10,864 nt of DNA. Origin: CAJXWH01 sp964343365 (GTDB lineage Bacteria; Pseudomonadota; Gammaproteobacteria; Arenicellales; UBA868). A program made the position numbers and the translations under genes. Within the stretch, counting starts at the first letter, position 1; each line of letters begins with the position of its first letter. The notes beneath the pieces are model-generated. The model saw only the letters and a program-made list of their open reading frames with translations, had not been told where the DNA came from and ran no database searches. The DNA lies in the NCBI GenBank assembly GCA_964343365.1, contig CAYFJI010000064.1, positions 1-10,864 on the forward strand. Direction: 5' to 3'. Positions 1 to 7,768 of this stretch are shown here, piece after piece.

Positions 1-90
1 AAGTCCTCAAGCATGCTAGCAACAAAACACTATCACCAACTCACTAATTAATACATTTGAGTATCCTGGAGTCCAAAAACAGAGAAGTTG

Positions 91-99
91 TGGTATAAC
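91..99 (+). promoter_or_regulatory. Candidate extended -10 promoter for the glycan operon
   Basis: The sequence TGGTATAAC fits an extended -10 element (TGn followed by TATAAC, one mismatch to TATAAT). No good -35 box lies 16-18 bp upstream, which is tolerated for extended -10 promoters. It is about 130 bp ahead of the first confident start codon of the glycan genes and would leave a leader of roughly 120 nt. This is assigned by eye only. Confidence 0.3.
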
Positions 100-229
100 G
101 GGGTTTTAATAGTCAATTTTGCAGAACACTAAAGGTTCTCTTGAGACAGAAATACGCAGTGTAAGGATCGCTCAAAACACTTTGCGTAGCTTTGTCTCGA
201 AATCATATGCCCGGGACACAATCACAATA

Positions 230-1120
230 ATGACCAAGACTACAACCATAGTTATTCCGGCCTACAACGAAGAGGTTGGCATACACCATGTATTAGACCT
301 AGTTACAAGACTCGAAAAAAACGATTATGAGATCATTGTTGTGGATGATGGATCTACTGATAATACCTATAGCGTTGCAAGTTCATATAATGATGTAACG
401 GTAATATCTCATCCGAGAAACATCGGTTATGGTGCCGCAATTAAAACTGGAATTAAAAAAGCGCAAGGTACACTAATCGCAATTATTGATGCAGATGGAA
501 CATACCCAGCAAATAAGATACCCGAATTGGTTGCCTATGCGCATAACATGAAATGTGACATGGTGATAGGTGCTCGAGACCGAAAATCGGTGAACATACC
601 TTCTCTAAGAAAACCAGCGAAATGGGTCTTATCTGTATTAGCAGAATATCTCACATCTACAAAAATTCCAGATTTAAACTCTGGCCTAAGAGTATTCAAA
701 AAAGATATAGTGAAGCAATTTGATGCAGTGCTATCAAATCAATTTTCTTTCACTACAACTATAACGTTAGCAATGCTATCACATGGATGCACCGTCGCTT
801 ACATACCCGTTGAGTATGAGAATCGAAAAGGTGATTCCAAAATTCGCCCTATAAAAGATACCATTCGATTTGTAGAACTCATTATTCGAACGACGGTTTA
901 TTTTCGACCTTTAAGAGTCTTCATGCCAGCAAGTACAATATTGTTTCTCATCGGTTTTCTGATGCTACTGTATCGCATATTTGTAGCAGAACAATTCGGA
1001 ACAACTATAGCGTTATTCTTTTTAGCTGCATTTCAAATGTTCAGTATAGGGCTGGTCGCGGAACTTATAAATGTGAGAATGAGTACATTTAAAAATGGCC
1101 ATTATGATAGCGCGAGTTAA
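230..1120 (+). CDS. Family 2 glycosyltransferase, GtrB/DPM1-like (polyprenyl-phosphate sugar synthase type)
   Basis: From the ATG at 230 the product is 296 aa. It has the GT2 GT-A fold signatures in order: IPAYNEE near residue 9, IVVDDGSTDNT at about 36-45, GYGAAIKTGI at 66-75, the metal-binding IDADG at about 86-90, and DLNSGLRVF at about 148-156. Two hydrophobic segments at about 230-250 and 259-280 anchor the C-terminus in the membrane, as in GtrB and bacterial DPM1-like enzymes. Those families move a sugar from a nucleotide donor to undecaprenyl phosphate on the cytoplasmic face, so this is the likely reaction; the sugar cannot be told. The frame is open back to a TTG at 119, but the extra 37 residues do not look like GT2 and the family motif begins directly after the ATG. 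The ribosome-binding site is weak. It is the first gene of the glycan group. Confidence 0.9.
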   Translation: MTKTTTIVIPAYNEEVGIHHVLDLVTRLEKNDYEIIVVDDGSTDNTYSVASSYNDVTVISHPRNIGYGAAIKTGIKKAQGTLIAIIDADGTYPANKIPELVAYAHNMKCDMVIGARDRKSVNIPSLRKPAKWVLSVLAEYLTSTKIPDLNSGLRVFKKDIVKQFDAVLSNQFSFTTTITLAMLSHGCTVAYIPVEYENRKGDSKIRPIKDTIRFVELIIRTTVYFRPLRVFMPASTILFLIGFLMLLYRIFVAEQFGTTIALFFLAAFQMFSIGLVAELINVRMSTFKNGHYDSAS

Positions 1121-1224
1121 AAATAATTTGTTTATGATTTATATTGTATAAGGGTATGCTTATAAGCGTTAGTCTTTGGTAGGCTAACTTGCATCGGCTA
1201 TTTGATTCTTGCTGTGGAACAATC

Positions 1225-2271
1225 ATGAAAAGAAAAGATGAACGTCCTGATAGAAAGGCAGTATGGGAAGGCAATTATGATAAAGACCATCTATTGGGAA
1301 ACTATGCAGATATATTGATTGCAGATAGCTCGGTAAAAGATTTTGTCTCGCGTGGTGCATCAGGAGGCGTCGGTACGACACTATTGTGGTATCTACTCTC
1401 ACAAAAAGAAGTGGATTTGGTTATTGGGGTTGGATTCTCCGCTTCGGATCCTACTGTTCCAGCCTATCGAGTAATCGGTAACCCAGACCACATTACGGAA
1501 TTAAGTGGATCGAAATATGTATACATGGAAGTTGGACCTTTGATTAAACTCCTAGAAGATTCTAAAGATAAAAAGACCGCTGTTTTTGTGCAGCCATGTC
1601 ATATAAAAGCTATGAGGCGATACCAAAAAACTCGATACCCTCAACTAAAATATATTTTTAGTTTTTTTTGTGGTTATAACATCGAATACCAGGCGACAGA
1701 TTATCTAATAAAGAAAACAAATATTCCCAAACCTAGTATCGCTAAATTATCCTACCGAGGGGGAGATTATCCAGGAGGGTTCGAGGTGACAACCTTTACA
1801 GGAGCAGTTAAATCTTTTGGTAAAGAATGCTTCGAATTGGTCGATCTCATGTTTCTTCGAAAAGGTTGCAAGATTTGCCCTCTTTATGCAGGTGAAGGTG
1901 CTGACATAATTCTAGGAGATGCTTGGATTAAGGGAGAAAAAAACAAAACGATTGTCATGATCCGTTCTCCTAATTTAACTCAGAAATTGAATGAATTAGA
2001 ACGATTGAATTTTCTGGCAACTTATCAAATCAAAGAAAGTGATCTGGTAAAAATGCATTGGCATAATTTTTCTTTTAAAAAATATGGGCTAAAGCCCTTG
2101 ATACAATTACTACAATCGATATTTAGTAGCTCGCTGGTTATACGAATAGCTCCATTTCGTTTATTAACCTATGTATCACGCATTAGACGGCAATTGAGCA
2201 TCGGAATTCCCATACAACTAAAAAAACGTATGGTGCAAGACGAGTTTCCTAGGCAAAGTGACGACCTGTGA
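1225..2271 (+). CDS. FrhB-like protein (coenzyme F420 hydrogenase/dehydrogenase beta-subunit C-terminal domain)
   Basis: From the ATG at 1225 the product is 348 aa. It carries the marks of the FrhB/FdhB beta-subunit family: an SxGASGG-type motif (SRGASGG, about 42-48), a PCHIKAMRRY segment with Cys about 125, an FFCG motif with Cys about 149, and KGCKICPLYAGEGADIILGD with Cys about 215 and 218 followed by the conserved GDAW. The family binds flavin and Fe-S clusters in hydrogenases, but stand-alone copies are common in bacterial polysaccharide clusters, where their reaction is not settled to my knowledge. The usual N-terminal ferredoxin-like Cys-rich module is absent. An upstream TTG at 1189 would add 12 residues and has a purine-rich GGTAGG ahead of it, so the start is uncertain. 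It overlaps the next gene by 4 bp (GTGA), implying translational coupling. The C-terminal about 80 residues are basic and without clear motifs. Confidence 0.85.
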   Translation: MKRKDERPDRKAVWEGNYDKDHLLGNYADILIADSSVKDFVSRGASGGVGTTLLWYLLSQKEVDLVIGVGFSASDPTVPAYRVIGNPDHITELSGSKYVYMEVGPLIKLLEDSKDKKTAVFVQPCHIKAMRRYQKTRYPQLKYIFSFFCGYNIEYQATDYLIKKTNIPKPSIAKLSYRGGDYPGGFEVTTFTGAVKSFGKECFELVDLMFLRKGCKICPLYAGEGADIILGDAWIKGEKNKTIVMIRSPNLTQKLNELERLNFLATYQIKESDLVKMHWHNFSFKKYGLKPLIQLLQSIFSSSLVIRIAPFRLLTYVSRIRRQLSIGIPIQLKKRMVQDEFPRQSDDL

Positions 2272-3056
2272 GGTTTTCGCGCTATATAAGAGATGTCTTA
2301 CGTAGGGCAAAACTCGAATACAAGTATTTTACCAAACCGAAATGGACTTTAAATGAAGTCGGTGAATTCTGGGATTCAGTGCCCGATTATGATCATATTA
2401 ATGAAACTATGTATCCTTATCTCAGACGATTTTCAAATTCATGGATTTTGGCGAAACAATATATTGGTACCAATCTGATGATGCTTGATATTCAGTCTAG
2501 AACTGGCAAAGGTACTGAATTTTGGTCAGAAAAAGGTGTAGTAAAAAAGTCATATTTGCTTGATTACAGCGATCGCCTTATTGAAATAGCCAAGAATCGA
2601 TTAGACGCTTTAGACTTGGACTACGAGATCTCTAAAACAGATAAGTATGAGTTACCATTCTCGGACTCAATGTTTGATCTAGTTGTTTCTTATGAAACAA
2701 TTGAACATGTTTCCAATCGCGCACTGTTTATTAAGGAATTGGCTAGAGTAATGAAAAAAGATGGAATAATGATATTGACTTGCCCGAATGCCTTATGGGA
2801 GCCCGTACATTGGATTAGTGCCATTATTGGATTTAACCATAGTGAAGGCCCGCATCGCTTCCCAAAACGAAGTACTCTGACAAAAATATTTAGTCATAAC
2901 CAACTAGCAATTGAAGAAGAAAATACGACAATAGTGCTACCATTTAATAATAAAATATCTATTCGACTAGATCAGTATTTAGAAAAATATTGCCCTAATT
3001 TCTTTTTAAGAACAATTTGCCTTAGGCGAACCTTTGTTTTAAGTAAGATGGTTTAA
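2268..3056 (+). CDS. Class I SAM-dependent methyltransferase (Methyltransf_11-like)
   Basis: This encodes 262 aa from a GTG start that overlaps the previous stop codon. The Rossmann methyltransferase order is visible: motif I region MLDIQSRTGKG at 72-82, the acidic end of strand beta-2 in YLLDYS at about 96-101, LPFSDSMFDLVVSYETIEHV at 129-148 (typical of the UbiE/Methyltransf_11 group), and MKKDGIMILTCPN at 162-174. Motif I is unusual: the common D-x-G-x-G-x-G pattern is reduced to DIQSRTGKG, with Gln and Arg at two glycine positions. Weakened SAM binding or loss of catalysis is therefore possible. The last 80 residues are family-variable and may recognise the substrate. The context suggests a sugar or lipid-linked glycan as substrate, but the sequence alone does not show this. 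Confidence 0.85.
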   Translation: MRFSRYIRDVLRRAKLEYKYFTKPKWTLNEVGEFWDSVPDYDHINETMYPYLRRFSNSWILAKQYIGTNLMMLDIQSRTGKGTEFWSEKGVVKKSYLLDYSDRLIEIAKNRLDALDLDYEISKTDKYELPFSDSMFDLVVSYETIEHVSNRALFIKELARVMKKDGIMILTCPNALWEPVHWISAIIGFNHSEGPHRFPKRSTLTKIFSHNQLAIEEENTTIVLPFNNKISIRLDQYLEKYCPNFFLRTICLRRTFVLSKMV

Positions 3057-3077
3057 ACTCATTTAATAATAAGAATA

Positions 3078-3083
3078 TAAGGT
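3078..3083 (+). promoter_or_regulatory. Ribosome-binding site that supports the asnB TTG start
   Basis: TAAGGT is complementary to the 3' end of 16S rRNA (part of TAAGGAGGT) and sits 8-9 nt before the TTG at 3092. Together with the obligatory Cys at position 2 of the product, it supports the non-ATG start. Confidence 0.6.
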
Positions 3084-3091
3084 AAGTTATT

Positions 3092-5008
3092 TTGTGCGGA
3101 ATTGGGGGTGTGTTCGAACAAAACAAGGCACCTATAGACCAGGCGTTACTTGAATCTATGCAAAAAGCAATGGTGCATAGGGGCCCGGATGATCATGGCA
3201 TCTACGTGGACGAATTCGTGGGCTTGGTCCATCGAAGACTTTCAATCATAGATTTGTCACGTGATGGTCATCAACCAATGTTCACAAGTGACGGTAGATT
3301 TTGCATCGTCTACAATGGGGAAATATACAATCATGAAGTTTTGCGCAGCACTCTGCGTAATTTAGGCTATCAGTTTAAATCACGCACTGATACCGAGACG
3401 ATTCTTTACGGTTTTCAAGAATTCGGATTTGATGTAGTGCATCGATTAAACGGGATGTTTGCGTTTGCCATTTGGGATAGACGTGACAAGAAACTACATT
3501 TATTCAGAGATAGGCTTGGGATAAAACCTCTCTATTATCATGTAAATAGTGAACGTTTAATTTTTGCGTCTGAAATTAAACCTATACTAGCATACGGTGC
3601 AAAGGCTGCAATAAACTGGTCTGCACTGTCTGATTATCTTAGTCTAAGATATGTTCCTGGAGACTCATCTCTCTTCAATAATATTCAAAAATTGGAGCCT
3701 GGATCAATAATGACGTGCACCCCATCTTGTATAGGAAAACCCATACGATATTGGGATCTGTCACAGATTAATCAAGCAACAGAACTTTCAAAAACGAATG
3801 CAACAGAACACTTTCTATCCCTTTTTGAGGAGTCGGTAACAAAGAGATTAATGGGAGACGTTCCAGTTGGTGCGTTCCTTTCCGCTGGAATTGACTCTTC
3901 CGCTGTTACAGCGCTAATGAAGCAATCCACTGAAAAAGTTAACACTTTTACTTTAGGCTTTGGACTGCAAAATGATGAAATTCAAGAAGCTAAGAGAAAT
4001 GCCAAGCTAATTGGTGTAAACAATGATTCAATATACATCTCGGGTAATGATTATGAGCATTTTTCGGAAGTAATAACACATCTTGAAGAACCTTTAGGCC
4101 ACCCAATCATTCTGCCAACATATCTGCTTGCAAAAAAAGCTTCTGAAAAAGTTAAGGTTGTTCTTTTAGGCGATGGAGCTGATGAAGTCCTAGGTGGATA
4201 TATCCATCATCTTGTAATGCTTTTTAGCGACAAACTAAGTTCCATAATTCCCAATGTTGCCATATCACACATAGCTGGTTTACTTAAACTAATTCCACAT
4301 AATATGTTAGAGCCTTTTTTTCCTTATCCAGCAGTAATGGGTAAGTCTGGGCTGAATCGTTTATACAAATATGCAAATAATATTACAAATCCGTCACAGG
4401 CGTATTTGTCATTAGCTAGCGCCTTCGACCACGAAGATCAAAAGAAGCTGTTTAAGGATGACTTCTACAATCAATACGTCTCCAATCATGGCATTGGTAA
4501 TCGCTTCTCCGATTATTTAGATAGCTGTAATGATAGTGATTTACAAAATAAGATCCTAAAATTGGATTTACGTTATTGGAATGCCGACTTCACGTTGATG
4601 AGAATGGACAAATTGACCATGGCACACTCGATAGAAGGTAGATTCCCTTTTCTAGATCATCATCTTGTCGAATTTTTACTTAGCCTTCCGCCTTCACTCA
4701 AAACCAAAGGATTTAAACAAAAAATAATCTTGAGAAATGCTCTTTCTAAACATGGTGGAGTACCCGCTCACATCATAAAAAAAAAGAAACGGGCTTTTTA
4801 TTTGCCCGTGGACGAGTGTTTTGATTCTTCGTTTTGGGAATTTGTGCGCGATAACTTGAGTGACGATTCCATAAGACGAAGAGGCTTGTTTGAAGTGGAA
4901 TATGTAAGAAAATTACTTGATCGTAAAAGTCAAGACATCTCCTTATTGGTTCAAGTAATGACCTTACTATTTTTTGAGTTATGGGCTCAAAAGTTTATAG
5001 ACAATTAA
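3092..5008 (+). CDS. asnB: Asparagine synthase (glutamine-hydrolysing) family amidotransferase
   Basis: The product is 638 aa with the full class II architecture. The N-terminal glutaminase domain begins MCGIGG, where Cys2 becomes the nucleophile after Met removal; this fixes the TTG start. HRGPDDHG (29-36), RRLSIIDLS (48-56), YNGEIYN (74-80) and RTDTET (98-103) line the glutamine pocket, and FRDRLGIKPLYY (138-149) closes the domain. The synthetase domain has the pyrophosphate loop SAGIDSS (264-270) and the ATP/substrate segment GDGADEVLGGY (360-370). The loop normally reads SGGxDSS, so one glycine is alanine here. AsnB proteins of this length inside glycan clusters often amidate a sugar carboxylate (for example a uronic acid) rather than make free asparagine. 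The neighbours favour that reading, but it is inference. It lies 35 bp after the methyltransferase gene. Confidence 0.93.
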   Translation: MCGIGGVFEQNKAPIDQALLESMQKAMVHRGPDDHGIYVDEFVGLVHRRLSIIDLSRDGHQPMFTSDGRFCIVYNGEIYNHEVLRSTLRNLGYQFKSRTDTETILYGFQEFGFDVVHRLNGMFAFAIWDRRDKKLHLFRDRLGIKPLYYHVNSERLIFASEIKPILAYGAKAAINWSALSDYLSLRYVPGDSSLFNNIQKLEPGSIMTCTPSCIGKPIRYWDLSQINQATELSKTNATEHFLSLFEESVTKRLMGDVPVGAFLSAGIDSSAVTALMKQSTEKVNTFTLGFGLQNDEIQEAKRNAKLIGVNNDSIYISGNDYEHFSEVITHLEEPLGHPIILPTYLLAKKASEKVKVVLLGDGADEVLGGYIHHLVMLFSDKLSSIIPNVAISHIAGLLKLIPHNMLEPFFPYPAVMGKSGLNRLYKYANNITNPSQAYLSLASAFDHEDQKKLFKDDFYNQYVSNHGIGNRFSDYLDSCNDSDLQNKILKLDLRYWNADFTLMRMDKLTMAHSIEGRFPFLDHHLVEFLLSLPPSLKTKGFKQKIILRNALSKHGGVPAHIIKKKKRAFYLPVDECFDSSFWEFVRDNLSDDSIRRRGLFEVEYVRKLLDRKSQDISLLVQVMTLLFFELWAQKFIDN

Positions 5009-5023
5009 GTAATTTGACAGATT

Positions 5024-5146
5024 ATGGCTAAGAACAAAATACTAATTTCCATCATACTAATATGGGTTGTATTTTCTGTTAGTGCTTATCTTTATCAATT
5101 TTTGGATATCATCAAAAAACTATTCATGCCATTAATAAGCGGTTAA
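5024..5146 (+). CDS. Small single-span membrane peptide, 40 aa, unrecognised
   Basis: An ATG at 5024 opens a 40-codon frame ending at TAA 5144-5146, placed 15 bp after asnB and 4 bp before the GTG of the next gene. The peptide has a short basic N-terminus (MAKNK), a hydrophobic helix ILISIILIWVVFSVSAYLY at about residues 6-24, and an amphipathic tail with QFLDIIKKLF ending in LISG. The positive-inside rule would put the N-terminus in the cytoplasm. It fills almost exactly the gap between two operon genes, which is what a real gene would do. The ribosome-binding site is poor (TTGACAG before ATTATG). Small membrane proteins accompany AsnB-type genes in some glycan clusters, but I do not recognise this sequence and assign no function. 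It could also be a chance hydrophobic frame in AT-rich DNA. Confidence 0.5.
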   Translation: MAKNKILISIILIWVVFSVSAYLYQFLDIIKKLFMPLISG

Positions 5147-5150
5147 CTCG

Positions 5151-7034
5151 GTGATAAAAGGTCTTCTTGCTGTAACTTTAATTTCTTTAGCATCATGCGG
5201 TTATGGATTTATCTGGCTAAAGATCGTTGGAATTGATAGGTCAAAACACTTCGCCGAGAAACTAACTACTGCTTTTGCCCTTGGAATTGGAACTATCGGA
5301 TGGCTTACTTTTTGGCCAGGAATTTCTGGTCACTTAGAAATTTGGATGCTGATACTGTTGCTTCTTCCGGGATGGATGGGCTATTTTTTCATTCTCGATC
5401 ATTTGAAACAGATACGTATAAATCCTCCCAATTATAAAACTTATCTGCCTCTTATCGGTATTGTATTTGTTGGTATGCTGGAATTATTAGAAGCAATGGC
5501 GCCACCGGCCGATGCTGATTCTCTAGCCTATCACTTTGCTTTACCAAAATTATTCTTGACTAATGGAGTAATTGAGTTTGTGCCTATCGCAGTTCAAGGG
5601 GCAATTCCGCTTTTAAATCACATGCTTTACATTCATGCATATGCACTTGGCGGTGAAATAGGATTAACTTTATGGGCATTTATAACCCAAGGGGTAATCT
5701 GTCTCGCTATTTATGGTGTAGGGCGTCGTTGGTTAGCGTGCCATTGGTCACTGGTCTTAATCTTGATATTTTTAAGTACGCCAGCAGTAATTTTTGGCGC
5801 TGGCACAGGTCAGTTAGAGGTTAAAACAGGACTTTTTATGTTAATTGGAGCTTTGTTTGCTGCAGATACAATCAAAAATAACCATTGGGGCAAATTGGCG
5901 GTAGCGGGATTAATGGCAGGCTTCTTTATAGGAAGCAAATATTTAGGCTTATTTGCCGCAATAGGCTTGCTCGTGGTGATTCTGATACCTAAGAATCGTT
6001 TACGGTCATTTTGCATTTTTTCTCTTTTTGTCCTTATTAGCGGGTTGCAGTGGTATTTATGGAATTGGTGGCATTCGGGAATGCCTATCTTCCCCACATT
6101 TTTTTCAATTTTTGATCTTAATGACACAATCTACTGGAATGCCGAAATTGATAATCTTTTTCGCACATTCCTAGATGAATCATTGTGCTTTCCCAGATCA
6201 ATAATTGGTTTGGTCAACTATCCATTTGTAGCAACATTATTTCCAGCAAGTTGCATGGGTGTAGCTAGAACAGGACTAGGCCCTTTTCTTTGGATACTTC
6301 TACCTGGTATCCTTTATGGCTTATTTAAGGGAAGAAAATTGTGTAAAAATTCAGTAATTACATACATAGCTATACCGATTCTTGTTTACTATGTTTTATG
6401 GTTTTTCATTCCAAGTTTTCAAATTAGCAGACATCTTCTGCCGATTTACCCAATAGCACTTTTAATTGGTACAGTTGTTATTCATCGTCTTCTAAAAAAT
6501 ACTTCATCGACTTTATTGCTGAGCCTCGCTTCGATAACAACTATCGGGATGGGTATCGCGATTCATATCATATTTTCGATTAACCATTTTCAATATTTTC
6601 TTCAGGATGAATCTAGGAATGACTATTTATATAGAAATGTTAGTAACTATGAGATTGCTGATTGGGTCAATTCAAATTTATCAAAAAATGACCGAATTGC
6701 TAATCCAATCCGTTACATGAATTACCTATTTGAAGTGCCCTATTTATTCATCCCTCATGTAGCTCAGACTCAATTAGAGTTCTATCATGGAGCATCATAT
6801 GAAAAATTCTTGTCACAAATGCAAAGTAGCAACCTAACTCATATGATTATCACCCCAAGCTACGATAATTGGAAAACAAAGCAATATCCAGATACGGTTA
6901 TTGGAAAGTTCCTAGCCTCAGAATACGCTAAACATCTCATTAGTTTTGAAGGCATAATTTACCATTCCCGAACATTGGGGCAAAAAAAATTACAATCTTC
7001 AAGCATTGTTGAGATTCTGGACATTACGCGTTGA
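5151..7034 (+). CDS. Multi-span membrane protein, GT-C (ArnT/PMT-like) glycosyltransferase candidate
   Basis: The 627 aa product starts at GTG 5151, with AAGCGGT upstream as a possible ribosome-binding site. It is hydrophobic over most of its length, with roughly ten or more membrane segments up to about residue 480, then a mainly soluble C-terminal domain of about 140 residues. The segment APPADADSLAYHFALPK at about 117-133 places an acidic pair (D121, D123) and His128 in the first large external loop. This is the position and style of the catalytic loop in GT-C enzymes that use polyprenyl-phosphate sugars. Such enzymes act on the periplasmic face. A GtrB-like partner five genes upstream could supply the donor. 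The specific family is uncertain: the length and loop fit GT-C, but a role as polymerase-like or other glycan membrane protein is possible. Its last 11 bp overlap the end of the opposite-strand cupin gene. Confidence 0.7.
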   Translation: MIKGLLAVTLISLASCGYGFIWLKIVGIDRSKHFAEKLTTAFALGIGTIGWLTFWPGISGHLEIWMLILLLLPGWMGYFFILDHLKQIRINPPNYKTYLPLIGIVFVGMLELLEAMAPPADADSLAYHFALPKLFLTNGVIEFVPIAVQGAIPLLNHMLYIHAYALGGEIGLTLWAFITQGVICLAIYGVGRRWLACHWSLVLILIFLSTPAVIFGAGTGQLEVKTGLFMLIGALFAADTIKNNHWGKLAVAGLMAGFFIGSKYLGLFAAIGLLVVILIPKNRLRSFCIFSLFVLISGLQWYLWNWWHSGMPIFPTFFSIFDLNDTIYWNAEIDNLFRTFLDESLCFPRSIIGLVNYPFVATLFPASCMGVARTGLGPFLWILLPGILYGLFKGRKLCKNSVITYIAIPILVYYVLWFFIPSFQISRHLLPIYPIALLIGTVVIHRLLKNTSSTLLLSLASITTIGMGIAIHIIFSINHFQYFLQDESRNDYLYRNVSNYEIADWVNSNLSKNDRIANPIRYMNYLFEVPYLFIPHVAQTQLEFYHGASYEKFLSQMQSSNLTHMIITPSYDNWKTKQYPDTVIGKFLASEYAKHLISFEGIIYHSRTLGQKKLQSSSIVEILDITR

Positions 7035-7632
7035 GCTTTCTTAAATTCTCCCTAAGCGTACTCAGCTCCGTTCCCCAAAGCAGAAAAAAAGCCAAAACTG
7101 ATGTTTCTTTGCTTTGCACTCCATGCAGATCAAGTGGATTATTATGTATCAAATTTCCTGATGACAATGTTTGATATTCTTTGCTGCCTCCATAACGCCA
7201 TTCAGCAGTTCCCGATAGGATAAAGTAAAGCTCTGGCGGTGCATGAGAATGCTCTGGATAAACCAAACTTGGTTCCATATAGAGCAAGCCTGCAATAGAG
7301 TGCTCCAAATGATACATATCATTGAAATTACATAATGCTATTCGATTTCTCATTTTTGGTGTCCTAGGGGATTCAGTCCACGGAAAATAATTACCGATTT
7401 CAATTAAGGATTTTGATAGGCTGGTATCAGACGCTGTATACAGCATATTGGGTGTGGTATGCGTAGCCACGATATTCGCTTTGGGTTGAGCTGAACTAAT
7501 TTCCTTCTCGAATTGCCTTATTACAATCTCATGCTCAGTCGATTCGGCGCATAAGCGCATGGCATGTCCTATGGATTCGAGAACCTGACGTAAGCGGTCA
7601 GCCGGACTAATGTCAAATGAATCTGGCACCAC
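7024..7632 (-). CDS. DMSP-lyase-family cupin (DddL/DddQ/DddW-like)
   Basis: The product is 202 aa, close to the usual length of DddQ. The C-terminal half is a single cupin barrel. Motif 1, YPEHSHAPPELYFILSG at 125-141, carries H128, H130, E134 and Y136, followed by TAEWRYGG; motif 2 supplies H170 in DLHGVQS, and LAFFLLWG follows. The HxHxxxExY pattern plus a His about 40 residues on matches the metal ligands and catalytic Tyr described for cupin DMSP lyases, which cleave DMSP to acrylate and dimethyl sulfide. The N-terminal half is helical-looking and also fits this family. The start is GTG at 7632 (a second GTG follows directly); an in-frame stop lies four codons upstream, so no longer version exists. 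The substrate could differ from DMSP, as members with other activities are expected. It diverges from the reductase gene. Confidence 0.8.
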   Translation of the reverse strand: MVPDSFDISPADRLRQVLESIGHAMRLCAESTEHEIVIRQFEKEISSAQPKANIVATHTTPNMLYTASDTSLSKSLIEIGNYFPWTESPRTPKMRNRIALCNFNDMYHLEHSIAGLLYMEPSLVYPEHSHAPPELYFILSGTAEWRYGGSKEYQTLSSGNLIHNNPLDLHGVQSKETSVLAFFLLWGTELSTLRENLRKLNA

Positions 7633-7664
7633 AGCGCAATATCATCTTCATTCTTTGAAAGCCA

Positions 7665-7692
7665 ATTCTAATGCAACCAAGCACTAAAACAA
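7665..7692 (-). promoter_or_regulatory. Candidate promoter for the DMSP-lyase-like gene
   Basis: Read on the - strand, TTGTTT (7692-7687) and TAGAAT (7670-7665) are separated by 16 bp and stand about 33 bp before the GTG start. A perfect TATAAT on the same strand at 7754-7749 is an alternative -10, with ACGACA 15 bp upstream as a poor -35. Both are assigned by eye in AT-rich DNA. Confidence 0.3.
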
Positions 7693-7768
7693 TACCAAGT
7701 AACTTTGTAAAACATTAGAAAGATCCATCTGATAGGAGTTAAGTCGGCATTATATTCCAAAAAACTCG

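Noticed and set aside
1..14. Reverse-strand ATG near position 14 running off the left edge
   Set aside because: Only four codons are visible, with no clear ribosome-binding site, so a gene cannot be supported.
1158..1167. Perfect 10-bp palindrome GCTTATAAGC in the gap between the GT2 and FrhB-like genes
   Set aside because: It is too short, has no T-tract, and is expected by chance often enough in AT-rich DNA. A nearby GTTAG/CTAAC pair is equally weak.
1089..1274. Opposite-strand open frame of 61 codons
   Set aside because: It overlaps the ends of two confident genes, shows no protein-like motifs and is a shadow frame.
5810..6127. Opposite-strand open frame of 105 codons inside the GT-C gene
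   Set aside because: It is fully antisense to a well-supported membrane protein and has the Lys/Pro-rich composition typical of antisense to hydrophobic codons.
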